From Gammaproteobacteria bacterium (GTDB lineage Bacteria > Pseudomonadota > Gammaproteobacteria > Steroidobacterales > GCA-2729495), in contig CP054183.1 in the NCBI GenBank assembly GCA_015709695.1, forward strand, positions 124,001 to 188,000: a stretch of DNA of 64,000 nucleotides, read 5' to 3'. Positions 8,534-17,197 of this stretch are shown here, piece by piece (within the stretch, counting starts at the first letter, position 1; each line of letters begins with the position of its first letter). The notes under the pieces were generated by a model, which had not been told where the DNA came from, did no database searches, and saw only the letters and a list, made by a program, of their open reading frames with translations. A program made the position numbers and the translations under genes.

Positions 8534-8547
8534 CACAAGATATTGTG
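8534..8547. promoter_or_regulatory. NrdR-like box 1
   Basis: CACAAGATATTGTG is a palindromic match to the NrdR repressor box, roughly CACAA-N-AT-N-TTGTG. NrdR senses ATP/dATP and represses ribonucleotide reductase operons. This copy lies 342 bp before nrdJa and 181 bp before htrA. Confidence 0.5.
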
Positions 8548-8600
8548 TTTTCCAGTCGCCGCAGGCAGTTAGGCGCACCCTGCTGATGATTTTTTGATCA

Positions 8601-8622
8601 ACTTGAGACCGATTGTTCAAGT
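8601..8622. repeat. Inverted repeat ACTTGA-N10-TCAAGT
   Basis: A perfect 6-bp inverted repeat with a 10-base centre lies in the AT-rich island between htrA and nrdJ. It resembles a regulator half-site pair. No regulator can be named from sequence alone. Confidence 0.3.
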
Positions 8623-8670
8623 AGCTGTATTTAAAGAAGAAAAGATGGCCTGTACGATGAGCTCGAATCC

Positions 8671-8699
8671 TTGACAGGCTTGTGGACCGGACATACCCT
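8671..8699 (+). promoter_or_regulatory. Predicted sigma70 promoter of nrdJa-nrdJb
   Basis: A perfect TTGACA -35 box (8671-8676) is followed after 17 bp by TACCCT (8694-8699). Transcription would start near 8706, a few bases before the second NrdR-like box. A half-site TTGTG (8680-8684) lies in the spacer. Confidence 0.5.
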
Positions 8700-8710
8700 A
8701 GCTTTCGGCC

Positions 8711-8728
8711 GGCACAACATCTTGTGCC
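8711..8728. promoter_or_regulatory. NrdR-like box 2
   Basis: GGCACAACATCTTGTGCC has perfect 7-bp arms (GGCACAA/TTGTGCC) and the core CACAACATCTTGTG, matching the NrdR box pattern seen at 8534-8547. It lies just downstream of the predicted nrdJ start of transcription, a good place for repression. Confidence 0.55.
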
Positions 8729-8875
8729 GCCGCTTCAGTGATCCCTTCCGTGGCCGGCGCCCTGCGCTGGCAGCCGGAAAGTCGCTGAAAGGCGGTGGCG
8801 GGACCGGCCGGGGGTGGATGCTGGCGGGGATGGTGCGGCGCGTGCCGCTTGTGCTCTCGGGGGTAAGAAGTCGCA

Positions 8876-11023
8876 ATGAAAACGGCTGTCCAAATCGATC
8901 GTGCCAAGGCACCGGGCATCTCCTTCCAGGAGGCCTCGGTCGACATCTGGGACAAGAAGTACCGGCTCAAGTCGAAGACCGACGAGGTCATCGACGAAAC
9001 CATGGACGATACCTACAAGCGCATCGCCCTGGCGCTGGCCGGGGTGGAGCCCGAGGCCGGGCGGGAGCGCTGGTTCGAGGCCTTCCTCTGGGCCCTGCGT
9101 CGGGGAGCCATCCCGGCCGGGCGCATCGTTTCCAACGCCGGTGCCCGCGAGCACAAGCCGGCCACGTCCACCATCAACTGCACGGTGTCCGGCAGCATCG
9201 GCGACTCCATGCACACCATCCTGGAGAAGGTCCACGAGGCGGGCCTGACGCTCAAGGCGGGCTGTGGCATCGGTTACGAGTTCTCCACGCTGCGCCCGCG
9301 CGGGGCCTATGTCAGCGGCGCCGGGGCCTACACCTCGGGCCCGATGTCCTTCATGGATATCTACGACAAGATGTGCTTCACGGTGTCCTCGGCCGGCGGG
9401 CGGCGCGGCGCCCAGATGGGTACCTTCGACGTCGGTCATCCCGATGTCCTCGATTTCGTCCGCGCCAAGCGCGAGAACGGGCGGCTGCGGCAGTTCAACC
9501 TCTCGCTGCTGGTTACCGATGATTTCATCCGTGCCGTCAAGGCCAACCAGCCCTGGCCGCTGGTGTTCCCGCTGGACGCCCGGCAGCTCGGCCAGGAGGA
9601 CCTGGACCTCAACGACCCGGAGCAGGTCGTCTGGCGTGACTGGCCGATCACCGAGGGCTATGTCACCAATGACCGGGGCGAGGTGGCCTGCCGCGTCTAC
9701 AAGCGCCTGCCGGCGCAGCGTGTCTGGGACCTGATCATGGCCTCGACCTACGATTTCGCCGAACCAGGATTCGTGCTCGTCGACCGCGTCAACGAGATGA
9801 ACAACAACTGGTTCGAAGAGACCATCCGCGCCACCAACCCCTGCGGCGAGCAACCCCTGCCGCCCTACGGCTCCTGCCTGCTGGGCTCGGTCAACCTCAC
9901 CAAGTTCGTGCTCGATCCCTTCACCGAGACGGCCCGTTTCGACTGGGACGAGTTCCGTCGCGTCGTCTGCGTGTTCACCCGCATGCTGGACAACGTCGTG
10001 GAGATCAATGGTCTGCCGCTTCCGCAGCAGCGCGAGGAGATCCATCGCAAGCGCCGCCACGGCATGGGCTTCCTCGGCCTGGGCTCGGCCATGGCCATGC
10101 TTCGCCTGCGCTACGGCTCGCCGCAGTCCGTGCAGTTCACCGAGGATGTTTCGCGCGAGATGGCGCTCGCGGGCTGGGAGACCGCGCTGGAACTCGCCCG
10201 CGAGAAGGGGCCGGCGCCGATCATGCTGGAGGAGTTCACCGTCAGCCGCGAGATGCTGCGCAAGCGCCCGGAGATGGCCGCCGATGGCTGGAAGGTCGGC
10301 GACCGCATACCGGGCCGCATCCTCCATGCACGCTACAGCCGCTACATGCAGCGTCTCGCCCAGGTGGCGCCCGAGCTGGTGCGGGAGCTGGAGGAGACCG
10401 GGGCGCGCTTTACCCACCACAGCTCGATCGCGCCCACCGGCACCATTTCCCTGTCGCTGGCCAACAATGCCAGCAACGGCATCGAGCCGAGCTTCGCCCA
10501 CCACTATTTCCGCAATGTCATCCGCGAGGGGCGCAAGACCAAGGAGAAGGTGGACGTGTTCTCTTTCGAGCTGCTGGCCTACCGCCAGCTCGTCAATCCC
10601 GACGCCATGCCGGGTTCGACCAGGACCGACGAGCGGCTGCCCGACTATTTCGTCGCCGCCGAGGAGGTCACCCCGGTGGAGCATGTGGACATCCAGGCCG
10701 CGGCGCAGAAGTGGGTGGATTCCTCCATTTCCAAGACGGCCAACGTGCCCACGGACTTTCCCTACGAGAAGTTCAAGGACATCTATCTGTATGCCTACGA
10801 GAAGGGCCTGAAGGGCTGCACCACCTTCCGCTTCAATCCCGAGGCGTTCCAGGGCGTGCTGGTCAAGGAGAAGGACCTGCAGAACACCCAGTACACCTTC
10901 GTGCTGGACGACGGCAGCGAGGTTACCCTGCGGGGTGACCAGGAAGTGGAGTACGACGGCGAGGTGCACACCGCCGCCAACCTGTTCGATGCCCTCAAGG
11001 AGGGCTACTACGGCAAGTTCTGA
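8876..11023 (+). CDS. nrdJa: Class II (adenosylcobalamin-dependent) ribonucleotide reductase, catalytic subunit
   Basis: This enzyme reduces ribonucleotides to deoxyribonucleotides using an adenosylcobalamin-derived radical, so it works with or without oxygen. The 715-residue chain carries the redox cysteine Cys102 (TINCTVSG), the radical/catalytic motif NPCGEQPLPP with Cys323 and Glu325, and the nucleotide-binding APTGTISLSLANNASNGIEP stretch. No N-terminal ATP-cone domain is seen. The C-terminal thiol region is encoded separately by the next gene, 33 bp downstream, as in the split nrdJa/nrdJb of Pseudomonas aeruginosa. Two NrdR-like boxes upstream suggest repression by NrdR. Confidence 0.93.
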   Translation: MKTAVQIDRAKAPGISFQEASVDIWDKKYRLKSKTDEVIDETMDDTYKRIALALAGVEPEAGRERWFEAFLWALRRGAIPAGRIVSNAGAREHKPATSTINCTVSGSIGDSMHTILEKVHEAGLTLKAGCGIGYEFSTLRPRGAYVSGAGAYTSGPMSFMDIYDKMCFTVSSAGGRRGAQMGTFDVGHPDVLDFVRAKRENGRLRQFNLSLLVTDDFIRAVKANQPWPLVFPLDARQLGQEDLDLNDPEQVVWRDWPITEGYVTNDRGEVACRVYKRLPAQRVWDLIMASTYDFAEPGFVLVDRVNEMNNNWFEETIRATNPCGEQPLPPYGSCLLGSVNLTKFVLDPFTETARFDWDEFRRVVCVFTRMLDNVVEINGLPLPQQREEIHRKRRHGMGFLGLGSAMAMLRLRYGSPQSVQFTEDVSREMALAGWETALELAREKGPAPIMLEEFTVSREMLRKRPEMAADGWKVGDRIPGRILHARYSRYMQRLAQVAPELVRELEETGARFTHHSSIAPTGTISLSLANNASNGIEPSFAHHYFRNVIREGRKTKEKVDVFSFELLAYRQLVNPDAMPGSTRTDERLPDYFVAAEEVTPVEHVDIQAAAQKWVDSSISKTANVPTDFPYEKFKDIYLYAYEKGLKGCTTFRFNPEAFQGVLVKEKDLQNTQYTFVLDDGSEVTLRGDQEVEYDGEVHTAANLFDALKEGYYGKF

Positions 11024-11056
11024 GCAACTGCCGCACAGCGCAACGGAGAGCAAATC

Positions 11057-11770
11057 ATGTCGAAGATCAGCATCGACAAGAAGATCGTCGGTTACCGGGT
11101 GGAGGGTGCCGATGCCAGGGCCGCGGAGGCGAAGGCCGCGAAGCCGGCCGTCCGCGAGGTCAGCGCCGACGGCAAGGTCGTGCGCATGCACGAGAAGCTG
11201 GAGCGCCCGGAGATGCTGCTCGGCTCCACCTACAAGGTGAAGACGCCGGTCTCCGACCACGCCATGTACGTGACCATCAACGACATCATCCTCAACCAGG
11301 GCACGGAGTACGAGCAGCGCCGGCCGTTCGAGATCTTCATCAACTCGAAAAACCTCGACCACTACCAGTGGATCGTCGCGCTCACCCGGCTCATGTCCGC
11401 GGTGTTCCGCAAGGGCGGCGACGTGACGTTCATGGTGGACGAGCTCAAGGCGGTTTTCGACCCGCGCGGTGGCTACTGGCAGCCTGGTGGCAAGTTCATG
11501 CCGTCGATCATTGCCGAGCTGGGCCATATCGTCGAGCGGCACCTCAGGTCGATCGGCCTGTTGCCCGCGGACTCGCTCGACGAGCAGCAGAAGCGCCTGG
11601 TGGAGATGAAGCGCAAGGAGTACGAGGAGCGCAATCGCCAGCAGGATGCCTTTTCCAAGGGGCACCATCCCGACGGCGCCCAGCTCTGCAAGGTCTGCAA
11701 CACCACCGCCGTGGTGATGATGGACGGCTGCCTCACCTGCCTCGCCTGCGGCGACTCGAAGTGCGGGTGA
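11057..11770 (+). CDS. nrdJb: Class II ribonucleotide reductase, C-terminal subunit
   Basis: This 237-residue protein corresponds to the C-terminal part of class II reductases. The middle holds the conserved DHAMYVTINDI and MDELKAVFDP-like segments (here VDELKAVFDP). The tail is a cysteine cluster, CKVCNTT followed by CLTCLACGDSKCG, which should pass electrons from thioredoxin to the active site. A GGAGAG motif precedes the ATG. The gene lies 33 bp after nrdJa and must be co-transcribed with it. In P. aeruginosa both halves are needed for full activity; that is established for that species and inferred here. Confidence 0.88.
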   Translation: MSKISIDKKIVGYRVEGADARAAEAKAAKPAVREVSADGKVVRMHEKLERPEMLLGSTYKVKTPVSDHAMYVTINDIILNQGTEYEQRRPFEIFINSKNLDHYQWIVALTRLMSAVFRKGGDVTFMVDELKAVFDPRGGYWQPGGKFMPSIIAELGHIVERHLRSIGLLPADSLDEQQKRLVEMKRKEYEERNRQQDAFSKGHHPDGAQLCKVCNTTAVVMMDGCLTCLACGDSKCG

Positions 11771-11881
11771 AAGCCGCCGTGCGGCCCGGAAGCGGTCATC
11801 GCCATTGCTGAACCGCCCGGCCCCGCTTCAGCGCCTTCATGGCCGTGCTTCACGCCGTCGCGGATCGCCCGGAGGCAGGGT

Positions 11882-11920
11882 CCTCCGAACAAAGCGAATA
11901 ACGAGGAGCGACTTCGGAGG
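11882..11920. repeat. Long-loop inverted repeat after nrdJb
   Basis: CCTCCGAA (11882-11889) and TTCGGAGG (11913-11920) are perfect complements, extendable by two pairs with one G-T wobble, around a 23-base loop. No T-run follows on either strand, so it is not a standard intrinsic terminator. It lies between nrdJb and hldE and could end or protect the nrdJ transcript. Confidence 0.35.
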
Positions 11921-11992
11921 GCCCCGCCGCAAGGGCGCCACGATCCCACGGCCCCTGTAGACTAGGCCCATGCCCGCTCCGACCCGCACACC

Positions 11993-13420
11993 ATGAGCCT
12001 CGCCATCCCCGACTTCTCCACCGTCCGGGCACTGGTCGCCGGCGACGTCATGCTCGACCAGTACTGGTTCGGGCCCACCTCGAGGATCTCCCCCGAAGCC
12101 CCCGTGCCGGTGGTCAAGGTCACGCAATCCCAGGCGCGGCCCGGCGGCGCGGCCAACGTCGCCGTCAACCTCGCCAGCCTCGGCGTGCGCACCACGCTCG
12201 CGGGCGTCGTCGGCCAGGATGCGGGCGGCGGCCTGTTGCGCCAGGCACTCGGTGAACGTGGCATCGCTCTGGACTTCGTCGAGTCGGGCGCCCGTCCCAC
12301 CATCACCAAGCTGCGCGTGCTGAGCCGCAATCAGCAGCTGATCCGCCTCGATACGGAAGACGCTTTCGGCCCGGAGGAGTCCCGCCTGCTGCTGGAGCGC
12401 GTGCGCAGGGGAGCCGCCGCGGCCTCCGTGTGCATCCTTTCCGATTACGGCAAGGGCAGCCTGCTCGAGATGACCGCGCTGGTTGACGTGGCGCGAGCGG
12501 CACGGCTGCCGGTGCTGGTGGACCCGAAGGGCACCGATTTCGCGCGCTACCGTGGCGCCACGCTGCTGACCCCCAACCTGGCGGAGTTCGAGGCTGTGGC
12601 CGGGACGGCCAGCTCGGATGCGAACCTGGCGGCGCGCGCGCGGCGCATGCGTGACGATCTGGGGCTGGAGGCGCTGGTGGTCACCCTGGGCGAGCGCGGC
12701 ATGATGGTGGTCACCGGCGCGGCCGAGGCCGTGTTCATGCCGGCCCGCGCCCGCGAGGTGTTCGATGTCACGGGCGCCGGCGATACCGTGATCGCCGCGC
12801 TGGCGGCCGGCCTCGGCGCCGGCATGACGCTGACGGACGCGGCGGCGCTCGCCAACGTCGCCGCCGGCATCGTCGTGCGCAAGATCGGCGTTGCCTCGGC
12901 GACGCCGATGGAACTGCGCCAGGAACTGCACGAGCACGGGCTGGGTGGCCGCGGCATCGTCGCTCGCGAGGACATCGCCCGCACCATCGGCGAAGCCCGT
13001 GCCCGGGGCGAGCGCCTGGTGATGACCAACGGCGTCTTCGACATCCTGCATGCCGGCCATGTGGGTTACCTCGAGGAGGCCAAGGCCCGCGGCGATCGGC
13101 TGCTGGTCGCGGTCAACGACGATGAGTCCGTGCGCCGCCTCAAGGGCCCGGAACGGCCCGTCAATCCGCTGGCGGACCGCATGGCGGTGCTGGCGGCCCT
13201 GGCCGCTGTGGACTGGGTGGTGCCGTTCAGCGAGGACACACCGGCCGCCCTCATCGGCGAGGTGTTGCCCGACGTCCTGGTCAAGGGTGGCGACTACCGG
13301 CCTGAGGACATCGCCGGCGGGCCGGCGGTCATCGCCCATGGCGGGCGGGTCGAGGTGTTGCCGTTCCGGGAGGGCCGCTCGACGACGCGCATCCTGGAAG
13401 CCATCCGCAAGCGGCGCTGA
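11993..13420 (+). CDS. hldE: Bifunctional D-glycero-beta-D-manno-heptose-7-phosphate kinase / heptose-1-phosphate adenylyltransferase
   Basis: HldE makes ADP-heptose for the LPS inner core: its first domain phosphorylates heptose-7-phosphate and its second adenylates heptose-1-phosphate. The 475 residues show a ribokinase-like domain (about 1-320) with RPGGAANVAVNLA and the catalytic FDVTGAGDTVIA. A cytidylyltransferase-like domain (about 340-475) follows, with TNGVFDILHAGHVGYLEEA. Both domains are complete. waaA begins 10 bp downstream, so the two LPS-core genes probably form an operon. gmhA, the preceding step in the pathway, is at 57647-58240. Confidence 0.95.
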   Translation: MSLAIPDFSTVRALVAGDVMLDQYWFGPTSRISPEAPVPVVKVTQSQARPGGAANVAVNLASLGVRTTLAGVVGQDAGGGLLRQALGERGIALDFVESGARPTITKLRVLSRNQQLIRLDTEDAFGPEESRLLLERVRRGAAAASVCILSDYGKGSLLEMTALVDVARAARLPVLVDPKGTDFARYRGATLLTPNLAEFEAVAGTASSDANLAARARRMRDDLGLEALVVTLGERGMMVVTGAAEAVFMPARAREVFDVTGAGDTVIAALAAGLGAGMTLTDAAALANVAAGIVVRKIGVASATPMELRQELHEHGLGGRGIVAREDIARTIGEARARGERLVMTNGVFDILHAGHVGYLEEAKARGDRLLVAVNDDESVRRLKGPERPVNPLADRMAVLAALAAVDWVVPFSEDTPAALIGEVLPDVLVKGGDYRPEDIAGGPAVIAHGGRVEVLPFREGRSTTRILEAIRKRR

Positions 13421-13430
13421 ACCCCGCACC

Positions 13431-14708
13431 GTGCGCCTGGCCTACATCCTGCTGTCCTGGCTGCTGGCGCCGGTGTTCGTCGGGCACCTGTTGTGGCGCA
13501 GCCTGAGCCAGCCCGGCTACCGGCGGCGCATCGGCGAGCGTTTCGGCTTCGGCTTCGAGCGGCTCCCTGCGCCGAGCATCTGGATCCATGCGGTGTCCGT
13601 GGGCGAGGTCACGGCGGCCGCACCGCTGCTGCGGACGCTGCGGCAGCGCTTCCCGGCCACGCCCATCGTCGTCACGACCATGACGCCCACCGGCTCGCAG
13701 CGGGCCCGCGACCTGTTCGGCAGCACGGTCACCCACTGCTACGTTCCCTACGATGCCCCCGGGTCGGTACGCCGCTTCTTCGACTGGGCGCGGCCCGAGC
13801 TGGCGGTGGTGCTGGAAACCGAGATCTGGCCGAACCTCTACTCCGAGTGCGGCCGGCGCTCGGTGCCGCTGGTGCTGGCCAGCGCGCGGGTCTCGGTGAA
13901 GTCGCTGCGCCGCTACCGCATCCTGTTCGGCCTGATCCGCGACACCCTGGCCCATGGCATCGTCATCGGCGCGCAGAGCGTGGCAGACGCCGAGCGCTTC
14001 CGTGCGCTGGGCGCCAACCGCGACCGCACCCACGTGACCGGCAACATCAAGTTCGATTTCGAACTGGGCCCGGCCGTGGCCGGGCGCGGTCGCGAATTCC
14101 GCGCACTGCATGCGCCGGGCCGGGCGGTGTGGATCGGCGCCAGCACGCACCAGGACGAGGAGCAGGTGCTGATCGAGGCACATCGTGAAGTGCTGCGCCA
14201 GGATCCGTCCGCGCTGCTGATCCTGGTGCCGCGCCACCCGGAGCGCTTCGTTGCGGTCGCGGCGTTGCTGGAGCGCGCGGGGCTGGCGACCGTTACGCGC
14301 AGCAGCGGGCTGACCTGCGCCCCGGAGACCCAGGTCTTCCTCGGCGACAGCATGGGCGAGCTGACCCTGCTCTATGCCGCCTCGGACGTGGCCTTCGTCG
14401 GCGGCAGCCTGGTGCAGGTCGGCGGCCACAACCTGCTGGAGCCGGCAGCGCTGGGCCTGCCTTCCATCACCGGGCCCTACAACTTCAACGCGCCGGACAT
14501 CGCCGACCTGCTGATGGAACGCGGTGCGACGACGGTGGCACGGGATGCCGGCGGGATTGCCAGGGAGGTCCTCGCATTGCTGGCGGACCCGGCCGAGCGC
14601 AGCCGGCGCGGGCAGGCGGGCCTGGATGCCCTGGCCAGCAACCGGGGCGCGGTCAACCGCCTGCTGGCCCTGGTGGAGCCGCTGGCGGTACCGCCGGCCG
14701 ACGGCTGA
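13431..14708 (+). CDS. waaA: 3-deoxy-D-manno-octulosonic acid (Kdo) transferase
   Basis: WaaA (KdtA) attaches Kdo from CMP-Kdo to lipid A at the inner face of the inner membrane. The 425-residue length is standard. An N-terminal hydrophobic anchor (LAYILLSWLLAPVFVGHLLW) precedes two GT-B half domains, with motifs IWIHAVSVGEV, VVLETEIWPNL, TGNIKFDF and FVGGSLVQVGGHNLLEPAA. The GTG start at 13431 begins exactly where the family does and lies 10 bp after hldE. It converges on tolC, leaving 6 bp between the stops. Confidence 0.94.
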   Translation: MRLAYILLSWLLAPVFVGHLLWRSLSQPGYRRRIGERFGFGFERLPAPSIWIHAVSVGEVTAAAPLLRTLRQRFPATPIVVTTMTPTGSQRARDLFGSTVTHCYVPYDAPGSVRRFFDWARPELAVVLETEIWPNLYSECGRRSVPLVLASARVSVKSLRRYRILFGLIRDTLAHGIVIGAQSVADAERFRALGANRDRTHVTGNIKFDFELGPAVAGRGREFRALHAPGRAVWIGASTHQDEEQVLIEAHREVLRQDPSALLILVPRHPERFVAVAALLERAGLATVTRSSGLTCAPETQVFLGDSMGELTLLYAASDVAFVGGSLVQVGGHNLLEPAALGLPSITGPYNFNAPDIADLLMERGATTVARDAGGIAREVLALLADPAERSRRGQAGLDALASNRGAVNRLLALVEPLAVPPADG

Positions 14709-14714
14709 AGGGCG

Positions 14715-16160
14715 CTATTGCTGCTGGGCAGGGGCCGCGGCGGGCGCCGGGGTCGCCTCCGCCGGCGCGGGTGCCGACGACAGCCAGGCGTTGGCCCGCT
14801 GCACGTCTTCGTCGCCGAGCGTACCCGCTGCCTGCTTCAGCTTCAGGACGTCGACGATGTAGTCGTAGCGGCTGCGGGCGTAATTCGTCTCGGCCTGGTA
14901 GAGCAGGCGGCGCGCATCGAGGACATCGACGGTCGTGCGGGTGCCGACCTCGAAGCCGGCTTCCGTGGCCTGCAGCGCCGTCTGGGCTGATTTCAATGCC
15001 TGCTGCAGCGCCTTTACTCCGGAGATGTCGGTGATCACCGCCTGGTAGGCATCGCGCGTCGAGCGCTCGGTCTCGCGTGCCGTGCGCTCCAGCCGTTCCT
15101 TGGAGGCGCGGTGCTGATACACCGCCTGCTGCACCTTCGAGCTGGTGGCGCCGCCGCTGAAGATCGGCAGGGTGGCCTGCAGGCTGATGAGGTCGGAGGT
15201 CTGGTCGAAGGATGTCGAGCCAATGCTCAGGCTGGTGTTGTTGTTGCTGGTGAAGCTGCCGTTGGTCTTGCCGTCCTGGCTGCTGTCGCTGCGACTCATC
15301 ACCAGATCCACCGTCGGCAGGTGCCCGGAGCGGGCGATGCTGATGTTGTCGCGCGCGATGTCGGCGCCGAGCTGTGCCGACTGCAGGCCCAGGTTCTGCT
15401 GCAGGGCAACCTCGACCCACTGGTTCTCGTCGGCCGGATCGGGCGGGATCAGCGGCAGGTCGTCCTTCGGCTTGGCGAGTACGCCGGGAGAATCACCGAC
15501 GATCTCGCGCAGCGCTTCCTTGCTGTTGGCAAGCTGGCGCTTGGCGACGATCTCGGCGGCCACCGCCTGGTCGTATCCCGCCTGCGCTTCCTGCACGTCG
15601 GTGATGGCGATCAACCCGACCTCGAAGCGCTTCTGGGCCTGCTCCAGCTGGCGGCCAATGGCTTCGCGGGCGGCGACATTGGCCGCCAGGGTGTCTTCCG
15701 CGGCCAGCACGTTGAAGTAGGCATCGGCCACCCGGGTGTACAGGGCGAGCTCGGCCACCCGGTAGTCCATGTCGGCCTGCAGCGACTGCTTGTCGGCCTG
15801 GCGGTAGCGCACCCACTGGTCCCAGCGGAACACGGTCTGGCGCAGCTGCAGGCCCCAGTCGGTCTGGTCCGTGCGGGTGTTGGAGATCGTGGTGCCGAAG
15901 ATCGAGCCGAAGGACACGCCGCTGCGGTCGCCGTTGGTCTGGGTCTGCCCGAAGTCGCCCGTGGCCGAGATCTGCGGCAGCAGGGCGCCCAGCGCCTGGG
16001 GCTTGCCCTCGCGGGTGGCCATCCGGGTGGCTTCGGCCTCCCTCAGCTGCGGGTCGTTCTGGCGGGCGAGCTGGTAGACCTCCCAGAGGGTGTCGCCCCG
16101 GGCGAAGGGTGCGATGAGGAGGAGGGCGCAAAGCCCGAGACCGCTGATTCTGGATGCCAT
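14715..16160 (-). CDS. tolC: TolC-type outer membrane channel
   Basis: This is a 481-residue outer-membrane efflux/secretion channel. A signal peptide (about residues 1-22, ASRISGLGLCALLLIAPFA) precedes two OEP repeats typical of TolC: TLWEVYQLARQNDPQLREAE starts the first, and VEVALQQNLGLQSAQ starts the second. VTDxxxAQ-like (ITDVQEAQAGYDQA) and VDVLDARRLLYQAE mark the equivalent helix turns. The C-terminal tail is Ala/Pro/Gln-rich. An in-frame ATG at 16169 is an alternative start, but the signal peptide fits the one used. The pcm-tolC-waaA neighbourhood is conserved in related gammaproteobacteria. A GTAAC-N5-GTAAC repeat (16251-16265) lies 90 bp upstream. Confidence 0.93.
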   Translation of the reverse strand: MASRISGLGLCALLLIAPFARGDTLWEVYQLARQNDPQLREAEATRMATREGKPQALGALLPQISATGDFGQTQTNGDRSGVSFGSIFGTTISNTRTDQTDWGLQLRQTVFRWDQWVRYRQADKQSLQADMDYRVAELALYTRVADAYFNVLAAEDTLAANVAAREAIGRQLEQAQKRFEVGLIAITDVQEAQAGYDQAVAAEIVAKRQLANSKEALREIVGDSPGVLAKPKDDLPLIPPDPADENQWVEVALQQNLGLQSAQLGADIARDNISIARSGHLPTVDLVMSRSDSSQDGKTNGSFTSNNNTSLSIGSTSFDQTSDLISLQATLPIFSGGATSSKVQQAVYQHRASKERLERTARETERSTRDAYQAVITDISGVKALQQALKSAQTALQATEAGFEVGTRTTVDVLDARRLLYQAETNYARSRYDYIVDVLKLKQAAGTLGDEDVQRANAWLSSAPAPAEATPAPAAAPAQQQ

Positions 16161-16249
16161 GTTCACCATTCCGCGTGCCGGGCCTGGCGGGATGCGCCCT
16201 GCGAGCGACACAGACTAAAGGAATCCCCGCCGGGCTCCGAGTCCCATAC

Positions 16250-16266
16250 TGTAACGTTTTGTAACG
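16250..16266. promoter_or_regulatory. Direct repeat TGTAACG, 10-bp period, before tolC
   Basis: TGTAACG occurs at 16250-16256 and 16260-16266, giving GTAAC-N5-GTAAC. This has the geometry of binding sites of OmpR-family response regulators such as CpxR (GTAAA-N5-GTAAA). It lies between pcm and tolC, about 90 bp before the tolC start. The regulator is not known. Confidence 0.4.
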
Positions 16267-16323
16267 GCGGGCGGGCAACCGATCCGCCGCAAGTCTCCGG
16301 CCTGCCCGGCGGCACCCGGGAGG

Positions 16324-16971
16324 TCAGAAGGCGAAACGGTCGGGGCGCGGCGCGTGGTCCAGCGGCGGCAGGCTGGTCTCGAAGAGCGATTCGCCGAGCA
16401 CGGTGCCGTGTTCCTCGCGCTTCAGCAGCCAGGCTTCCATGGCCGGCGGCTCGCCGACGACGACGAACATGCGCCCGCCCGGCGCCAGCCACTCCTGGAA
16501 GCGTGTATCGGGAAGGGGCAGCGAGCCGGTGACGGCGATGCAGTCGAACGGGCCCGGTGGTTGCCAGGCAAAGGCATCCTGCGTCAGGACTTCGCAGTTG
16601 GTGGCACCTGCGCCGTGCAGGGCCCGGCGCGCCGCATCGGCCAGCTCGTGGCGGATTTCCAGGCTGGTTACCTGCGCCCCGAGGCGGGCCAGGCAGGCGC
16701 TGAGGAAGCCACTGCCGGTGCCGATCTCGAGGATGCGGTCCGCCGGGGTGATGGCCAGTGCCTGCAGGATGCGGCCGGCGACCTGTGGCGTGAGCATCTC
16801 CTGGCCGCCCGGCAGCGGTATGGCCGTATCGGCAAAGGCCACGCGGCGGTAGGCGGCGGGCACGAAGCGTTCGCGCGGCACCTCGCTCATGACCTGCAGG
16901 ACCTGCGCATCGAGCACCGATCCGGCACGGACCTGCTGGCTGATCATCTGCTGGCGGGCTGCGTCATTCAT
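16324..16971 (-). CDS. pcm: Protein-L-isoaspartate O-methyltransferase family protein
   Basis: Enzymes of this family methylate isoaspartyl residues in aged proteins with SAM, starting repair. The 215-residue protein has MNDAARQQMISQQVRAG at the N-terminus, FVPAAYRRVAFADTAIPLPGGQEM, and the SAM-binding motif ILEIGTGSGFLSACLARLG. The copies next to tolC form a divergent branch of the PCMT family, so the true substrate may differ. The ATG at 16971 starts at the conserved N-terminus but has no clear Shine-Dalgarno motif. It precedes tolC by about 160 bp on the same strand. Confidence 0.85.
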   Translation of the reverse strand: MNDAARQQMISQQVRAGSVLDAQVLQVMSEVPRERFVPAAYRRVAFADTAIPLPGGQEMLTPQVAGRILQALAITPADRILEIGTGSGFLSACLARLGAQVTSLEIRHELADAARRALHGAGATNCEVLTQDAFAWQPPGPFDCIAVTGSLPLPDTRFQEWLAPGGRMFVVVGEPPAMEAWLLKREEHGTVLGESLFETSLPPLDHAPRPDRFAF

Positions 16972-17197
16972 CGTCGATGGCGCCGGGAGTCGCGCTGGGT
17001 CGCCGGGAGGCCGCAAGGGTAAGGAGTTTGGTCGTTGCAGACAAGGCGTAGGCCACCATCGATTATGGTGAAAACCGCCGGTGCCCGCCGGCGGCCATGG
17101 GCTATGCTGTCGGAAAACCAAGGCCGGACAGGATGTTCGGCGTCACGAACCCCATGACAAGGCCGGAACACGGCGACAGGCGGCAGTGGTGGCTGCA

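Larger units (their letters stand above)
8353..8875. other. 523-bp intergenic region between htrA and nrdJ
   Basis: No gene is supported here. The region is unusually AT-rich around 8585-8660 compared with its surroundings. It holds two NrdR-like palindromes, a sigma70-like promoter for nrdJ, an ACTTGA/TCAAGT inverted repeat and a GC-rich leader of about 170 bases before nrdJ. The leader can form local GC hairpins, but I do not find the conserved core of a cobalamin riboswitch. Confidence 0.6.

Noticed and set aside
8700..8875. Possible cobalamin riboswitch before the B12-dependent reductase
   Set aside because: The leader is GC-rich and can fold, but I do not see the conserved B12-box or other core segments.
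8735..11668. 977-residue open frame on the minus strand opposite nrdJa and nrdJb
   Set aside because: It is antisense to both reductase genes and has no domain motif. Long antisense frames are expected at this GC content.
13050..13430. Upstream extension of waaA into hldE
   Set aside because: The frame is open but lies over hldE in another frame and encodes no family sequence. The GTG at 13431 matches the WaaA N-terminus.
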